Shown here in pieces: positions 38,132 through 45,678 of a stretch of 64,000 nt of DNA. The stretch is taken from contig CAWJNE010000016.1 of NCBI GenBank assembly GCA_963844175.1, positions 62,001 through 126,000 of the forward strand, written 5' to 3'. The position numbers and the translations under genes were made by a program. The notes beneath the pieces are model-generated. The model ran no database searches, had not been told where the DNA came from, and saw only the letters and a program-made list of their open reading frames with translations. Each line of letters starts with the position of its first letter. Within the stretch, counting starts at the first letter, position 1. The DNA is from JALZMG01 sp963844175. Its GTDB lineage: Bacteria; Actinomycetota; Acidimicrobiia; Acidimicrobiales; Ilumatobacteraceae.

Positions 38132-39073
38132 TCAGCCGACGCGAAGTGAACGCCGGCGCTCGTCGTAGATCACCCGCAGCTGCCGCCCGAACCCGGCCAG
38201 GTCCTGGCGCACGGACTCGTCCGCTCGGACGATGCGCCAGCCGATCTCGTCGCACGCCCGGTCCCGAGCTTGATCGGCGCGCTGGCGCAGGTCGCCGCCG
38301 TGCCACCAGCTGTCCCCGGGCTCGACCCCGAGCCGGACGTCCGGCCACGCCATGTCGACGTGGATCAGCTCGGTGCTGGGCAGGATCAGCGGGAGCTGAC
38401 GGACGGGCTCGGGGAGCCCGGCGCCCAGGATCGCGTCGACGACGTCCTGCTCGAGGCCGCTCTGACTGGGCTTCGACTGGAACGACATCCGCTCGAGCCA
38501 GTGCTCGAACCGGGTGACACCGGTCCGGCCGCTCCGCCGCACGGCGGCCAGGTAGTCAGCGGCTGCCTCGGGCGTGACCAGCTGACGATGCCAGGCGTCC
38601 TCCGCGGCGCGCTGGAACCGGTGGTCGTTGAACACCGCCGCCAGCCGGAACAGCGCGCGCAGCGGTGTCGCCACCCGCAGGCCATCCGGACGGACCATGA
38701 CATCGCGGTGGGAGTCGACCCAGCTGGTCAGGTGCACCCGACCCCACGAGGGCATCGTCGCCCGGCGGTCCTCGCCGATCGTGCACTCGACGATGCGCTT
38801 CGGCATCTGGCGCAGTCCGTGCACGACGCCGGCGCTGAACCCACTGATGAAGACGTCGCCGCCGACGCTCAGCTGCAGGGCCATCGCTCGTGCGTCGAAC
38901 GACTCCTTCGTCCCTGCGAGCTGGACGATGCCGGGCAGGACGGTCCTGATCGCGCCGTCACGCCGCGCCCGCTTGATCGCGCTCGGTGACATCGACAGCT
39001 CGCCGAGCTGACCCACGGAGGCGACCCCGTGCTGCGTGGCGAACAGTTGGAGGGCGGGTGGATGGATGATCAC
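38132..39073 (-). CDS. AbiEi-like N-terminus with DUF559/Vsr-like nuclease C-terminus
   Basis: A 313-residue protein. The N-terminal half (about 1-90) has the winged-helix layout of AbiEi-type antitoxin domains: FATQHGVASVGQLGELSMSP then IKRARRDGAIRTVLPGIVQL. The C-terminal third resembles DUF559/very-short-patch-repair endonucleases: LIHVDMAWPDVRLGVEPGDS, then RQRADQARDRACDEIGWRIV, with Asp, Glu and basic residues expected of a PD-(D/E)XK site. No partner toxin gene is adjacent. The gene is the only content of a cassette bounded by near-perfect 52-bp inverted repeats. Such solitary proteins are common in actinobacteria and of unknown role; nuclease activity is inferred. Confidence 0.78.
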   Translation of the reverse strand: MIIHPPALQLFATQHGVASVGQLGELSMSPSAIKRARRDGAIRTVLPGIVQLAGTKESFDARAMALQLSVGGDVFISGFSAGVVHGLRQMPKRIVECTIGEDRRATMPSWGRVHLTSWVDSHRDVMVRPDGLRVATPLRALFRLAAVFNDHRFQRAAEDAWHRQLVTPEAAADYLAAVRRSGRTGVTRFEHWLERMSFQSKPSQSGLEQDVVDAILGAGLPEPVRQLPLILPSTELIHVDMAWPDVRLGVEPGDSWWHGGDLRQRADQARDRACDEIGWRIVRADESVRQDLAGFGRQLRVIYDERRRSLRVG

Positions 39074-39116
39074 ATCCGCCCTGGGCGCGCCGACCGCTCG
39101 GAAGCGGAACCCCGCC

Positions 39117-39168
39117 GTTCTTCTGAGGATCTGGGGTCATTCTTGACCCCTGAAAACGCTTGAGAACC
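39117..39168. repeat. Right 52-bp inverted repeat of the 38.1-39.2 kb cassette
   Basis: Inverted copy of the left repeat with three differences, two in the hairpin loop region. The hairpin here is GGGGTCA-TTCT-TGACCCC. It ends twelve bases before the stop codon of the XRE regulator. No clear target-site duplication flanks the pair. Confidence 0.92.
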
Positions 39169-39180
39169 CGATCTTGGGGG

Positions 39181-40026
39181 TCAGAGGCGGCGGCGGAGGC
39201 GCTGGAGGTGGTTGACGACGGAGGTCGGTTGGACGTCGGCGTCGCGGATCAACAGGTCGAAGTGGCGGCTCAGCGTGCGCACGTGCTCGACGGACGTCAG
39301 CACGAGGTACAGGTGCCCGAGGTACAGCGCGGCCCGCTTCGGCCCGAACACCGTGACCGGCGCGGCGTAGCGACGCGACCCGTCGAACAGGAACCAGCGG
39401 AACGTCGGGTACAGCTCCTCGACGAGGCGGATCAGGTGGTCGAGCTGCTGGCGGCGGGCCTCGATGCCGATCCGGCTCCACAGCCCCTCGCCCCGGGCGA
39501 ACGAGGCCAGCCCCTGCGCCGAGGAGCAGCACTCCATCTCCGTGTCGGGATGGCGAGCCCATGCCAGCTGGGCTTCGGTGACCTCGATGGTCTGCGCCAC
39601 GTCCGGCCCACCGGCGCGAGCCCGCTCGAACCGGATCACCGCCTCCGTCTTCAGCAGGTCGGGCAGGGTCGACGGGACGTATCGGATCTTGTACTCGGCC
39701 GCCTCGCCCAGCCACCCGAGCAGCTTCTCGTCGGTCGTGGACGGTCCGGGTGCCTCGAACGACGTGTGGGTCAACAGCTCCGCCTCGAGCGGACCGACGT
39801 TGCTCAGCCCGACGAGCCAGTCGAGCGACAGGTCGTGGGCGACGGCCAAGGCGTGCAACGTGTCGACGCGTGGGAGCCGGGTCGTCGTCGGGGACAGCAG
39901 CTGCGACAGCGTCGTGCGGTCGACGCCAGCCCGCTCGGCGAACTCGGTCTTGGTCATGCCGGTGCGCTGGATGGCCTCGGCGAGTCGCTCGTGCAGCACC
40001 CAGCCCGCCCGTGTGTACACATCCAT
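39181..40026 (-). CDS. XRE-family transcriptional regulator with C-terminal sensor-like domain
   Basis: A 281-residue protein. Residues about 9-65 are an XRE/Cro helix-turn-helix: AIQRTGMTKTEFAERAGVDR then TLSQLLSPTTTRLPRVDTLH. The remaining 210 residues contain TEMECCSSAQGLASFARGEG and a segment rich in aromatic and Leu residues; I do not recognise this domain. The two adjacent Cys could sense redox or a ligand. The ATG at 40026 (MDVYTRAG) is preferred because upstream codons overlap the palindromic control region. It is divergent from the fatty acid desaturase gene, which it probably regulates together with itself. Confidence 0.78.
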   Translation of the reverse strand: MDVYTRAGWVLHERLAEAIQRTGMTKTEFAERAGVDRTTLSQLLSPTTTRLPRVDTLHALAVAHDLSLDWLVGLSNVGPLEAELLTHTSFEAPGPSTTDEKLLGWLGEAAEYKIRYVPSTLPDLLKTEAVIRFERARAGGPDVAQTIEVTEAQLAWARHPDTEMECCSSAQGLASFARGEGLWSRIGIEARRQQLDHLIRLVEELYPTFRWFLFDGSRRYAAPVTVFGPKRAALYLGHLYLVLTSVEHVRTLSRHFDLLIRDADVQPTSVVNHLQRLRRRL

Positions 40027-40030
40027 CACG

Positions 40031-40070
40031 TGTAGCGTAGACGCAACAGATGTGCTGCAATACAACAGCA
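40031..40070. promoter_or_regulatory. Paired palindromes between XRE regulator and desaturase
   Basis: Two inverted repeats lie in the 75-base gap: TGTAGCGT-AG-ACGCAACA (40031-40048, seven of eight pairs) and TGCTG-8-CAGCA (40053-40070). A second AGTAGCGT follows at about 40075. They are natural binding sites for the XRE protein. The stretch is more AT-rich than the genes on either side. Confidence 0.55.
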
Positions 40071-40101
40071 ATGTAGTAGCGTCCGCGCGTACAACTGAAC
40101 C

Positions 40102-41040
40102 GTGCTCCCCCAGCGGGTCGAGTGGCCGACGGTTGCCGTCGCCGTGACGATCTGGGGTGGCGGCGCGGCCGTCCTCGCCGTCCACGAGCGTCTCCCGACC
40201 CTGCTGACCATCCTCATCCTCGGCGTGCTGGCGGCGTGGTACGGGTCACTGCAGCACGAGGTGATCCACGGCCACCCGACGCCGTGGCGCTCGGTCAACG
40301 GTGCACTGGCTGGCGCACCGCTCGGACTGGTTGTCCCGTTCTCGACCTACCGCGCCACGCACCTGGCCCACCACCGCGCCCCCGAGCTCACCGAACCGGG
40401 CCTCGACCCCGAGAGCTTTCACGTCAGCGCGGCGACCTGGGACCGCTGCGGCCCGTTGCGCCGGACCGCGCTGCGGGCGCTGCGCACCCTCGCCGGGCGG
40501 ATGATCCTCGGACCGGTCGTCCAGGCCGCGACGTGCTGGACCGGACTCGCCGACGATGCCCGCAAATCGCCGCGCGGTGCGATCCGCCTTGTCACCCACC
40601 TCGGTGGTGTCGCGGTGGTGCTGCTCGTCGTCGATGCCGCCGGCATGGCGCCTTGGGTCTACGTGGTCGCGGTGGCCTGGGTCGGCGGCGCGCTCTCGCT
40701 GCTGCGGTCGTTCGCCGAGCACCGCTGGACCGCCTCCGGCACCCGGTCGGCGGTCGTCCACGCCGGCCCGGCGATGGCGCTGCTCTACCTCAACAACAAC
40801 CTCCACCACACCCACCACGAGCGTCCTGGCGTGGCGTGGTTCCGCCTTCCGGTCGAGCACCGCCGCCTCGACGCCTCCACCGAGGCCGCCCTCGGTGCCG
40901 GCGTCTACAACGGGTACGGCGAGGTAGCGCGCCGCTACCTGTTCCGAGCGTTCGACGCGCCGGTCGTCACATCGACGGCATCGCCTTCACCGGTCGGTGC
41001 GTCCGTCGCTTCCACGCCGCAGCCAGCAACCGCTCAGTGA
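40102..41040 (+). CDS. Membrane fatty acid desaturase/hydroxylase-like protein
   Basis: A 312-residue membrane protein with the three histidine boxes of the di-iron desaturase superfamily: LQHEVIHGHP, THLAHHRAPE and NNNLHHTHHE. Four to five hydrophobic segments surround them. Such enzymes use O2 and ferredoxin or cytochrome b5 to introduce double bonds or hydroxyl groups into acyl chains or related lipids. The GTG start is eight bases downstream of a short purine-poor leader. The 3' end overlaps the convergent DUF4235 gene by 74 bases, encoding a Ser/Thr/Pro-rich tail. Confidence 0.85.
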   Translation: MLPQRVEWPTVAVAVTIWGGGAAVLAVHERLPTLLTILILGVLAAWYGSLQHEVIHGHPTPWRSVNGALAGAPLGLVVPFSTYRATHLAHHRAPELTEPGLDPESFHVSAATWDRCGPLRRTALRALRTLAGRMILGPVVQAATCWTGLADDARKSPRGAIRLVTHLGGVAVVLLVVDAAGMAPWVYVVAVAWVGGALSLLRSFAEHRWTASGTRSAVVHAGPAMALLYLNNNLHHTHHERPGVAWFRLPVEHRRLDASTEAALGAGVYNGYGEVARRYLFRAFDAPVVTSTASPSPVGASVASTPQPATAQ

Positions 41041-41299
41041 CGAGGCGTCCGAAGGCGCCGCCGACGGCGATGAAGCCGGACCATCCCACCGACGGCAGCC
41101 AGCCCATCCGCTCGTCCGCCGGGTTGAGCGACGCCGCGCCGCGCCGGCTGTAGCGCTGCCGACCCTGTTCCATCACCCACCGGACCGCCGCGGCGCTGGC
41201 GATCCCGACGGCGGCGCCGCCCAGCCGCCACACCTGCTCGGGTACCCCACCGTCGTCGTCGACCAGAGATCGGAGCGGACTATCGAACCGGGTGCTCAT
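40967..41299 (-). CDS. DUF4235-like small membrane protein
   Basis: A 110-residue protein. Hydrophobic segments are at about residues 24-41 (VWRLGGAAVGIASAAAV) and 73-92 (SGFIAVGGAFGRLVTERLLA), followed by AAWKRRTHRPVK. This is the plan of the actinobacterial DUF4235 family, small membrane proteins of unknown role. The last 24 codons overlap the desaturase coding end in antisense. Codon usage in the unique part supports a real gene. Confidence 0.65.
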   Translation of the reverse strand: MSTRFDSPLRSLVDDDGGVPEQVWRLGGAAVGIASAAAVRWVMEQGRQRYSRRGAASLNPADERMGWLPSVGWSGFIAVGGAFGRLVTERLLAAAWKRRTHRPVKAMPSM

Positions 41300-41329
41300 C
41301 CCGGTGATGTTGCCCGCCGGCCGCGGTTC

Positions 41330-41596
41330 CTACGCCGCCGGACACACCGTGGGGGAGAACGACGGCACGTCCAGCAGCGCGGAGATCCGGCCGAACGCCC
41401 GCAGCCGAGCGACCTCGGGCTGCGACGGGTCGGCGAGCACGTCGACGATGACGGACGGCACGGCTGCGGCGCGCGCTCGACGCACCACGGCGTCGAGTGA
41501 CCGCAACACGGCGAGCGGCTGGTCGGCAAGCGGGCGCTCGTCGAGGGCGGAGGCCAGGTCGTCGAACACGTGGGAGGAACGGACGTGCGTGCTCAT
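41330..41596 (-). CDS. Small hypothetical protein
   Basis: About 88 residues from the ATG at 41596 (MSTHVRSSHVFDDLASAL); an ATG four codons earlier is also possible. It is soluble, helical, with PSVIVDVLADPSQPEVARLR in the second half. I recognise no family. It lies between the DUF4235 gene and the divergent LysR gene and might be a target of that regulator. Confidence 0.5.
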   Translation of the reverse strand: MSTHVRSSHVFDDLASALDERPLADQPLAVLRSLDAVVRRARAAAVPSVIVDVLADPSQPEVARLRAFGRISALLDVPSFSPTVCPAA

Positions 41597-41652
41597 GGGT
41601 CTCATCATGAGCTCCCACCAGGCACAGCGCTAGCGATGATCAGTCATCATGT

Positions 41653-41671
41653 TCATCAGCTACGCTGATGA
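41653..41671. promoter_or_regulatory. Palindrome just before the LysR start codon
   Basis: TCATCAGC-TAC-GCTGATGA is a perfect inverted repeat with 8-bp arms, ending three bases before the ATG. A second palindrome, GATGA-TCAG-TCATC, lies about 10 bases upstream. Together they fit LysR autoregulation and control of the divergent small gene. Confidence 0.65.
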
Positions 41672-41674
41672 CCC

Positions 41675-42595
41675 ATGCCAACCCTCCGAGACCTCGAGCT
41701 GCGCCATCTCGTCGCCCTGGACGCCGTCGCCACCGAAGGCACCTTCGGCCGGGCGGCACAGCGACTCGGCTACACCCAGTCGGCGGTCAGCCAGCAGATC
41801 GCCGCCCTCGAACGGGCGATCGGCGGCGCGCTGTTCGACCGCCCGGGCGGGCCACGCCCCGTCGAGCTCACCCCGTTGGGCAAGCTCGTCGTCACGCACG
41901 CCCGCGAGGTGATCGGCCGGGTCGACGCCGCCGGGGAGGCGATCCAGCGCTTCCTCGCCGGCGACAGCGGGCGCATCGACGTCGGCACGTTCCAGAGCGT
42001 CTCGGCCGTGCTCCTCCCGGCGATCGTCGCCCAGCTGCGCACCGAGCAGCCCGACCTCGACATCCGCCTGTTCGAGGACGAGCACAAGGAGCAGGCGTGC
42101 CGGATGGTCGTCGACGGCGAGCTCGACCTGACGTTCTGCGTCGGCACCCGGTCCGGGGAGCTGGAGTGCCTCACCCTGCTCGACGATCCGTTCGTGATCG
42201 TCGCCCGGCGGGGCGAGCTGACCCATGAGCGGTTCCCGACTCGCCAGCTGCAGGGCCTCCCCCTGATCGGTTACCCGGTCGGCCCGTGCCAGCAGGAGAT
42301 CGAGGATGGGCTGCGCAACGCCGGGGTCGAGCCCACCTACGTCTTCCGCACCAACGACAACGGCGCCCAGATCGCGATGGTGCGCGCCGGGATGGGGCGG
42401 GCGGTGATGCCGCTGCTCGCCGTCGACACCGCCGACCCGACCATCGACGTGCGCCCGCTGCGTCCGACCATCCCACCGCGCCAGGTCTGCCTCGTGTGGC
42501 GCCGCGACCGCACGCTGTCGCCGGTCGCCGCCCGCCTGATCCAGATCGCCGCCGACGTCGCCGGCGACCTCGGTCACCTCCCCGTCTCTGCCTGA
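41675..42595 (+). CDS. LysR-family transcriptional regulator
   Basis: A 306-residue protein. Residues 5-63 form the LysR winged helix-turn-helix (LRHLVALDAVATEGTFGRAA, then SAVSQQIAALERAIGGALFD). The rest is the periplasmic-binding-protein-like effector domain with GTFQSVSAVLLPAIVAQLR. The gene ends three bases before the convergent acyl-CoA carboxylase stop. The usual LysR arrangement makes the divergent small gene the nearest target; the effector cannot be predicted. Confidence 0.93.
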   Translation: MPTLRDLELRHLVALDAVATEGTFGRAAQRLGYTQSAVSQQIAALERAIGGALFDRPGGPRPVELTPLGKLVVTHAREVIGRVDAAGEAIQRFLAGDSGRIDVGTFQSVSAVLLPAIVAQLRTEQPDLDIRLFEDEHKEQACRMVVDGELDLTFCVGTRSGELECLTLLDDPFVIVARRGELTHERFPTRQLQGLPLIGYPVGPCQQEIEDGLRNAGVEPTYVFRTNDNGAQIAMVRAGMGRAVMPLLAVDTADPTIDVRPLRPTIPPRQVCLVWRRDRTLSPVAARLIQIAADVAGDLGHLPVSA

Positions 42596-42598
42596 CCG

Positions 42599-44116
42599 TC
42601 AGACCGGCGGCACCCCGTGGCGCCTGGTGGCGAAGTGACGGTCCTTCCCGCGGGCGAGGGCGAGCCGGCGGACGAGCTCGGCCCGCAGGTCCTCCGGCTG
42701 CACGACGGCGTCGACCACGAGGTCCGAGGCCAACCGCAGCACGTCGACGTCGGTCTCGAACAGCGCCCGCTGCTCGGACACGAACGCTTCCCGCTCGGCC
42801 GGGTCGTCGATGGCGGCGATCTTGTTGGCGTACACCGCGTTGATCGCCGCCTCCGGGCCCATGATGGCGATGCGTGCCGTCGGCAGTGCGATCGTCGCGT
42901 CCGGCGCGAACGCCGGTCCGGACATCGCGTAGAGCCCCGCCCCGTAGGCCTTGCGGACGATCACGGAGAACTTCGGCACGGTCGCCTCGCTGACCGCCGT
43001 CACCAGCTTCGCTCCGTGGCGGATGATCCCCTGGCGCTCCACCACCGAGCCGATCATGAAGCCCGGCACATCGGCCAGGAAGACGAGCGGCACGTTGAAC
43101 GCGTCGCAGCACCAGATGAACCGCGCCGCCTTGTCCGCCGAGTCGACGAACAGCGTTCCGCCGAGGTGGGCCGAGTTGTTCGCCACCACGCCGATCGGAT
43201 GACCGTCGAGCCGGGCCAGCCCGACGACCAGCTCGCGGGCGAACAGCGGCTTGATCTCGAAGAAGCTGTGCCGGTCGACGATGCCGTCGATCACGCCGTG
43301 GATGTCGAACGGCACCCGCTCGTCGGTCGGGATCGAGTCCGGGCCCAGCTCGAGCTCCGGCGGTTCGCTGGCGTACACGGGCGGATCGTCCCGCCACGTG
43401 CGCGGGAAGTAGCTGAGGTACGCCCTGGCCTGGTCGATGGCGTCGGTGTCGTCGGACGCCAGGTTGTCGGCGCAGCCCGACTGCGAGACGTGCATCCGGG
43501 CGCCGCCCATGTCCTCCAACGTCGTGATCTCTCCGACGACCATCTCGGCCATGCGCGGCGAGCCGAGGTACATGGATGCGTTGCCGTCGACCATGAAGAC
43601 GACGTCGCAGAACGACGGGATGTAGGCGCCGCCCGCCGCCGACGGACCGAACAGGCAGCACACCTGCGGCACCTGGCCGGAGAGCCGGACCTGGTTGTAG
43701 AAGATCCGGCCGGCACCGCGGCGCCCCGGGAACAGCTGCACCTGGTCGGTCAGGCGCCCACCGGCCGAATCGACGAGCCACACGATCGGCACCTGCTCGG
43801 CCAGCGCCGCCTCCGACGCCCTGACCATCTTCTCGACCGTGCGCGCCCCCCACGACCCGGCCTTGACCATCGGGTCGTTGGCCACGACGACAGCCGGCAC
43901 CCCCTCGATCGTCGCCCGGCCGGTGACCACGCCGTCGGCGGGCAGCCCCGTGGCCACGGCGTTGGCCAGCACACCGTCCTCGACGAACGAGCCGGGATCG
44001 ACGAGCAGGTCGATGCGCTCGCGCGCCGTCAGCTTGCCCTGGCCGCGCAGCTTCTCGAGCCCGCGAGGATCCGGCGTGACGGCTCGTTCGGCGGCTGCCC
44101 GCACGTCGTCACGCAT
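42599..44116 (-). CDS. Acyl-CoA carboxylase beta subunit (carboxyltransferase)
   Basis: A 505-residue protein with both halves of the carboxyltransferase fold. GKLTARERIDLLVDPGSFVE opens it; CCLFGPSAAGGAYIPSFCDV and FLADVPGFMIGSVVERQG are the two oxyanion regions that bind acyl-CoA and carboxybiotin. ARKAYGAGLYAMSG-like and AIMGPEAAINAVYANKI blocks follow. It transfers CO2 to acetyl-, propionyl- or methylcrotonyl-type CoA. The biotin-carrying alpha subunit is not in the neighbourhood, so the substrate cannot be decided from context. The ATG at 44116 (MRDDVRAAAERAV) fits the family start. Confidence 0.92.
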   Translation of the reverse strand: MRDDVRAAAERAVTPDPRGLEKLRGQGKLTARERIDLLVDPGSFVEDGVLANAVATGLPADGVVTGRATIEGVPAVVVANDPMVKAGSWGARTVEKMVRASEAALAEQVPIVWLVDSAGGRLTDQVQLFPGRRGAGRIFYNQVRLSGQVPQVCCLFGPSAAGGAYIPSFCDVVFMVDGNASMYLGSPRMAEMVVGEITTLEDMGGARMHVSQSGCADNLASDDTDAIDQARAYLSYFPRTWRDDPPVYASEPPELELGPDSIPTDERVPFDIHGVIDGIVDRHSFFEIKPLFARELVVGLARLDGHPIGVVANNSAHLGGTLFVDSADKAARFIWCCDAFNVPLVFLADVPGFMIGSVVERQGIIRHGAKLVTAVSEATVPKFSVIVRKAYGAGLYAMSGPAFAPDATIALPTARIAIMGPEAAINAVYANKIAAIDDPAEREAFVSEQRALFETDVDVLRLASDLVVDAVVQPEDLRAELVRRLALARGKDRHFATRRHGVPPV

Positions 44117-44127
44117 GTCGGCGCAGG

Positions 44128-44664
44128 CTAGGTGAGCTGCGGTGCCCCGACGTCGTGCAGGTGGTGCACGGGATCGTGCAGGAAGTAGCGGGCGAAGGTG
44201 TCGACCGTGAAGACCGCGCCGTCGCTGCGCCGCCCGGTCCGCGACCACTGCTCGCCCTCGACGGCGGCGAACGACGCGGCGATGTGCTCGGCGGCAGCCG
44301 ACAGCTCACCGGCGACCGTCGTCGCATCGGCCTCGCCGTACCGCTCGGCGACGGCCGTCTCGTCCTGGTCCCAGTTGGTGAACTGCGGGTCGTCCTCGGT
44401 CAGCATCAGGGCCAGCCGCTGGTCGAACAACCGGAACACGTCGCGGACGTGACCGGCGTACTCCAGCGGCGACCACACCCCCTGCTGCGGCCGGCGGTCG
44501 ACATCGGGCTCGGCCAGCACCTCCTGCCACCTGGCGGCGTTGGCGACGACCAGCTCCGGCACCCGCGTCACGTCCAGCCGTGCGGCGTCGAAGCCGCATT
44601 CCGGGCAGGGCTGGGTCAAGACCCACGTCCAGTCCTTGGTGTCCGGCTCGATGTCGCCGCTCAA
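44128..44664 (-). CDS. DinB-family protein with N-terminal zinc-ribbon-like motif
   Basis: About 178 residues from the TTG at 44664 (LSGDIEPDTKDWTWVL). PCPECGFDA near the N-terminus is typical of one DinB subgroup. The histidines of the helical bundle are in EYAGHVRDVFRLF and YFLHDPVHHLHDV. The function is unknown; thiol-dependent transferase activity is possible. A longer frame to an ATG at 44739 exists, but that stretch uses atypical codons (TTA) and runs into the control region of the divergent wall-protein gene. Confidence 0.8.
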   Translation of the reverse strand: MSGDIEPDTKDWTWVLTQPCPECGFDAARLDVTRVPELVVANAARWQEVLAEPDVDRRPQQGVWSPLEYAGHVRDVFRLFDQRLALMLTEDDPQFTNWDQDETAVAERYGEADATTVAGELSAAAEHIAASFAAVEGEQWSRTGRRSDGAVFTVDTFARYFLHDPVHHLHDVGAPQLT

Positions 44665-44748
44665 TGCGCTAAGACCCGCAGCACGTAAAGCCTTGTGCTT
44701 CGTGATGCGGCGCAGTACCTTGTCGCACCGCGGAAACATCTACCGTGC

Positions 44749-44789
44749 AAATCGGGCGATTTCACACAAAGACGGCTGTTTCGACAGCC
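44749..44789. promoter_or_regulatory. Palindrome and UUCG hairpin in the leader of the LPXTG gene
   Basis: AAATCG-GG-CGATTT (44749-44762) is a perfect DNA palindrome. GGCTGT-TTCG-ACAGCC (44774-44789) would form an RNA hairpin capped by a very stable UUCG tetraloop, ending 21 bases before the start codon. The region is AT-rich compared with the genes. It looks like an operator plus 5' leader structure. Confidence 0.6.
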
Positions 44790-44810
44790 CGCAGCAGACA
44801 GGTGGGACAG

Positions 44811-45464
44811 ATGCGCAGAGGTAAGACAGTCGGCACGATCATCGGCGCCAGCGCCATCGTAGCGACGGGGCTCATGGTGACAGCGACGACCGTCAGCGCG
44901 CTCGTCCCACCACCCAACGATCCCAACCAACCGCAGGAGAAGGTGGAGATCTGCCACGCCACGGGCAGCGCGAACAACCCGTACGTCATCAACGAACCGA
45001 ACGCCGACGGGGATGTGTCCGGACACGCCGATCACCCGGACGACATTATCCCGCCCTTCTGGTACGGCGACCCGGCCGCGTCATTCCCCGGGCAGAACTG
45101 GGACGCAGAGGGGCAGGCAATCTTCGCGAACGACTGCGCGGTTCCTGCAACGACAACGACCGCTGCGCCGACCACGACCGCTGCACCGACCACGACCGCT
45201 GCACCGACCACGACCGCTGCACCGACCACGACCGCTGCACCCACGACGACCGCTGGGCCGACCACGACTGCCGCGTCGACCACGACCGCAGGACCGACCA
45301 CCACGGCCGGACCGACCACCTCTGGAGTCGTGCCACCACCGCCGAACACCGGGACATTGCCCCCGACCGGGAGCAGCGACAGCTCGAACGTCGCCGGCGT
45401 GGCGTTGCTTTCGCTCCTCGGCGGCACCCTCGCCCTGTTCATCGCTCGCCGTCGGGCGGCCTGA
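44811..45464 (+). CDS. LPXTG wall-anchored protein with Thr/Ala/Pro repeats
   Basis: A 217-residue secreted protein. A signal peptide (basic start, then VGTIIGASAIVATGLMVTA) precedes a short domain with CHATGSANNPYVINEPNADG and a second Cys near the end, possibly a disulfide pair. A linker of about 65 residues made of TTTAAP and TTTAGP repeats follows, then the sorting signal LPPTG, a hydrophobic helix and the tail ARRRAA. It should be attached to the wall by a sortase, which is not in this window. Its C-terminus closely resembles that of the next gene. Confidence 0.85.
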   Translation: MRRGKTVGTIIGASAIVATGLMVTATTVSALVPPPNDPNQPQEKVEICHATGSANNPYVINEPNADGDVSGHADHPDDIIPPFWYGDPAASFPGQNWDAEGQAIFANDCAVPATTTTAAPTTTAAPTTTAAPTTTAAPTTTAAPTTTAGPTTTAASTTTAGPTTTAGPTTSGVVPPPPNTGTLPPTGSSDSSNVAGVALLSLLGGTLALFIARRRAA

Positions 45465-45678
45465 TCGGGCTGGCCGACCGACCGTTGGCGCCCGATCGTC
45501 CGGCTCACCGCTGACGAGGCGGCGGTCGTCCCACGACGAGGTGAACTGTGCCACGCGCCTTGTCGTCCTGCGTCTGGTCGGTTAGCTTCTCCCAGTCGTC
45601 GCCGTCGCGGACGGTGACAATCACGAACACCGGGACCCGCCATGCGGATGGCGCCCCGGAGAAAAGGTGGGCTCTCGG

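Noticed and set aside
38078..39168. A classical insertion sequence
   Set aside because: The enclosed protein has no DDE, HUH or serine/tyrosine recombinase motif, and no target-site duplication is visible.
44665..44739. N-terminal extension of the DinB protein to the ATG at 44739
   Set aside because: It would add 25 residues with unusual codons (including TTA) in a stretch that carries control signals of the divergent gene; the family normally starts close to PDTKDWTWVL.
45150..45330. Regular short repeats that might suggest a CRISPR or satellite array
   Set aside because: They are in-frame codons for TTTAAP/TTTAGP in a wall-protein linker, with unit length 18 bases and no spacers.
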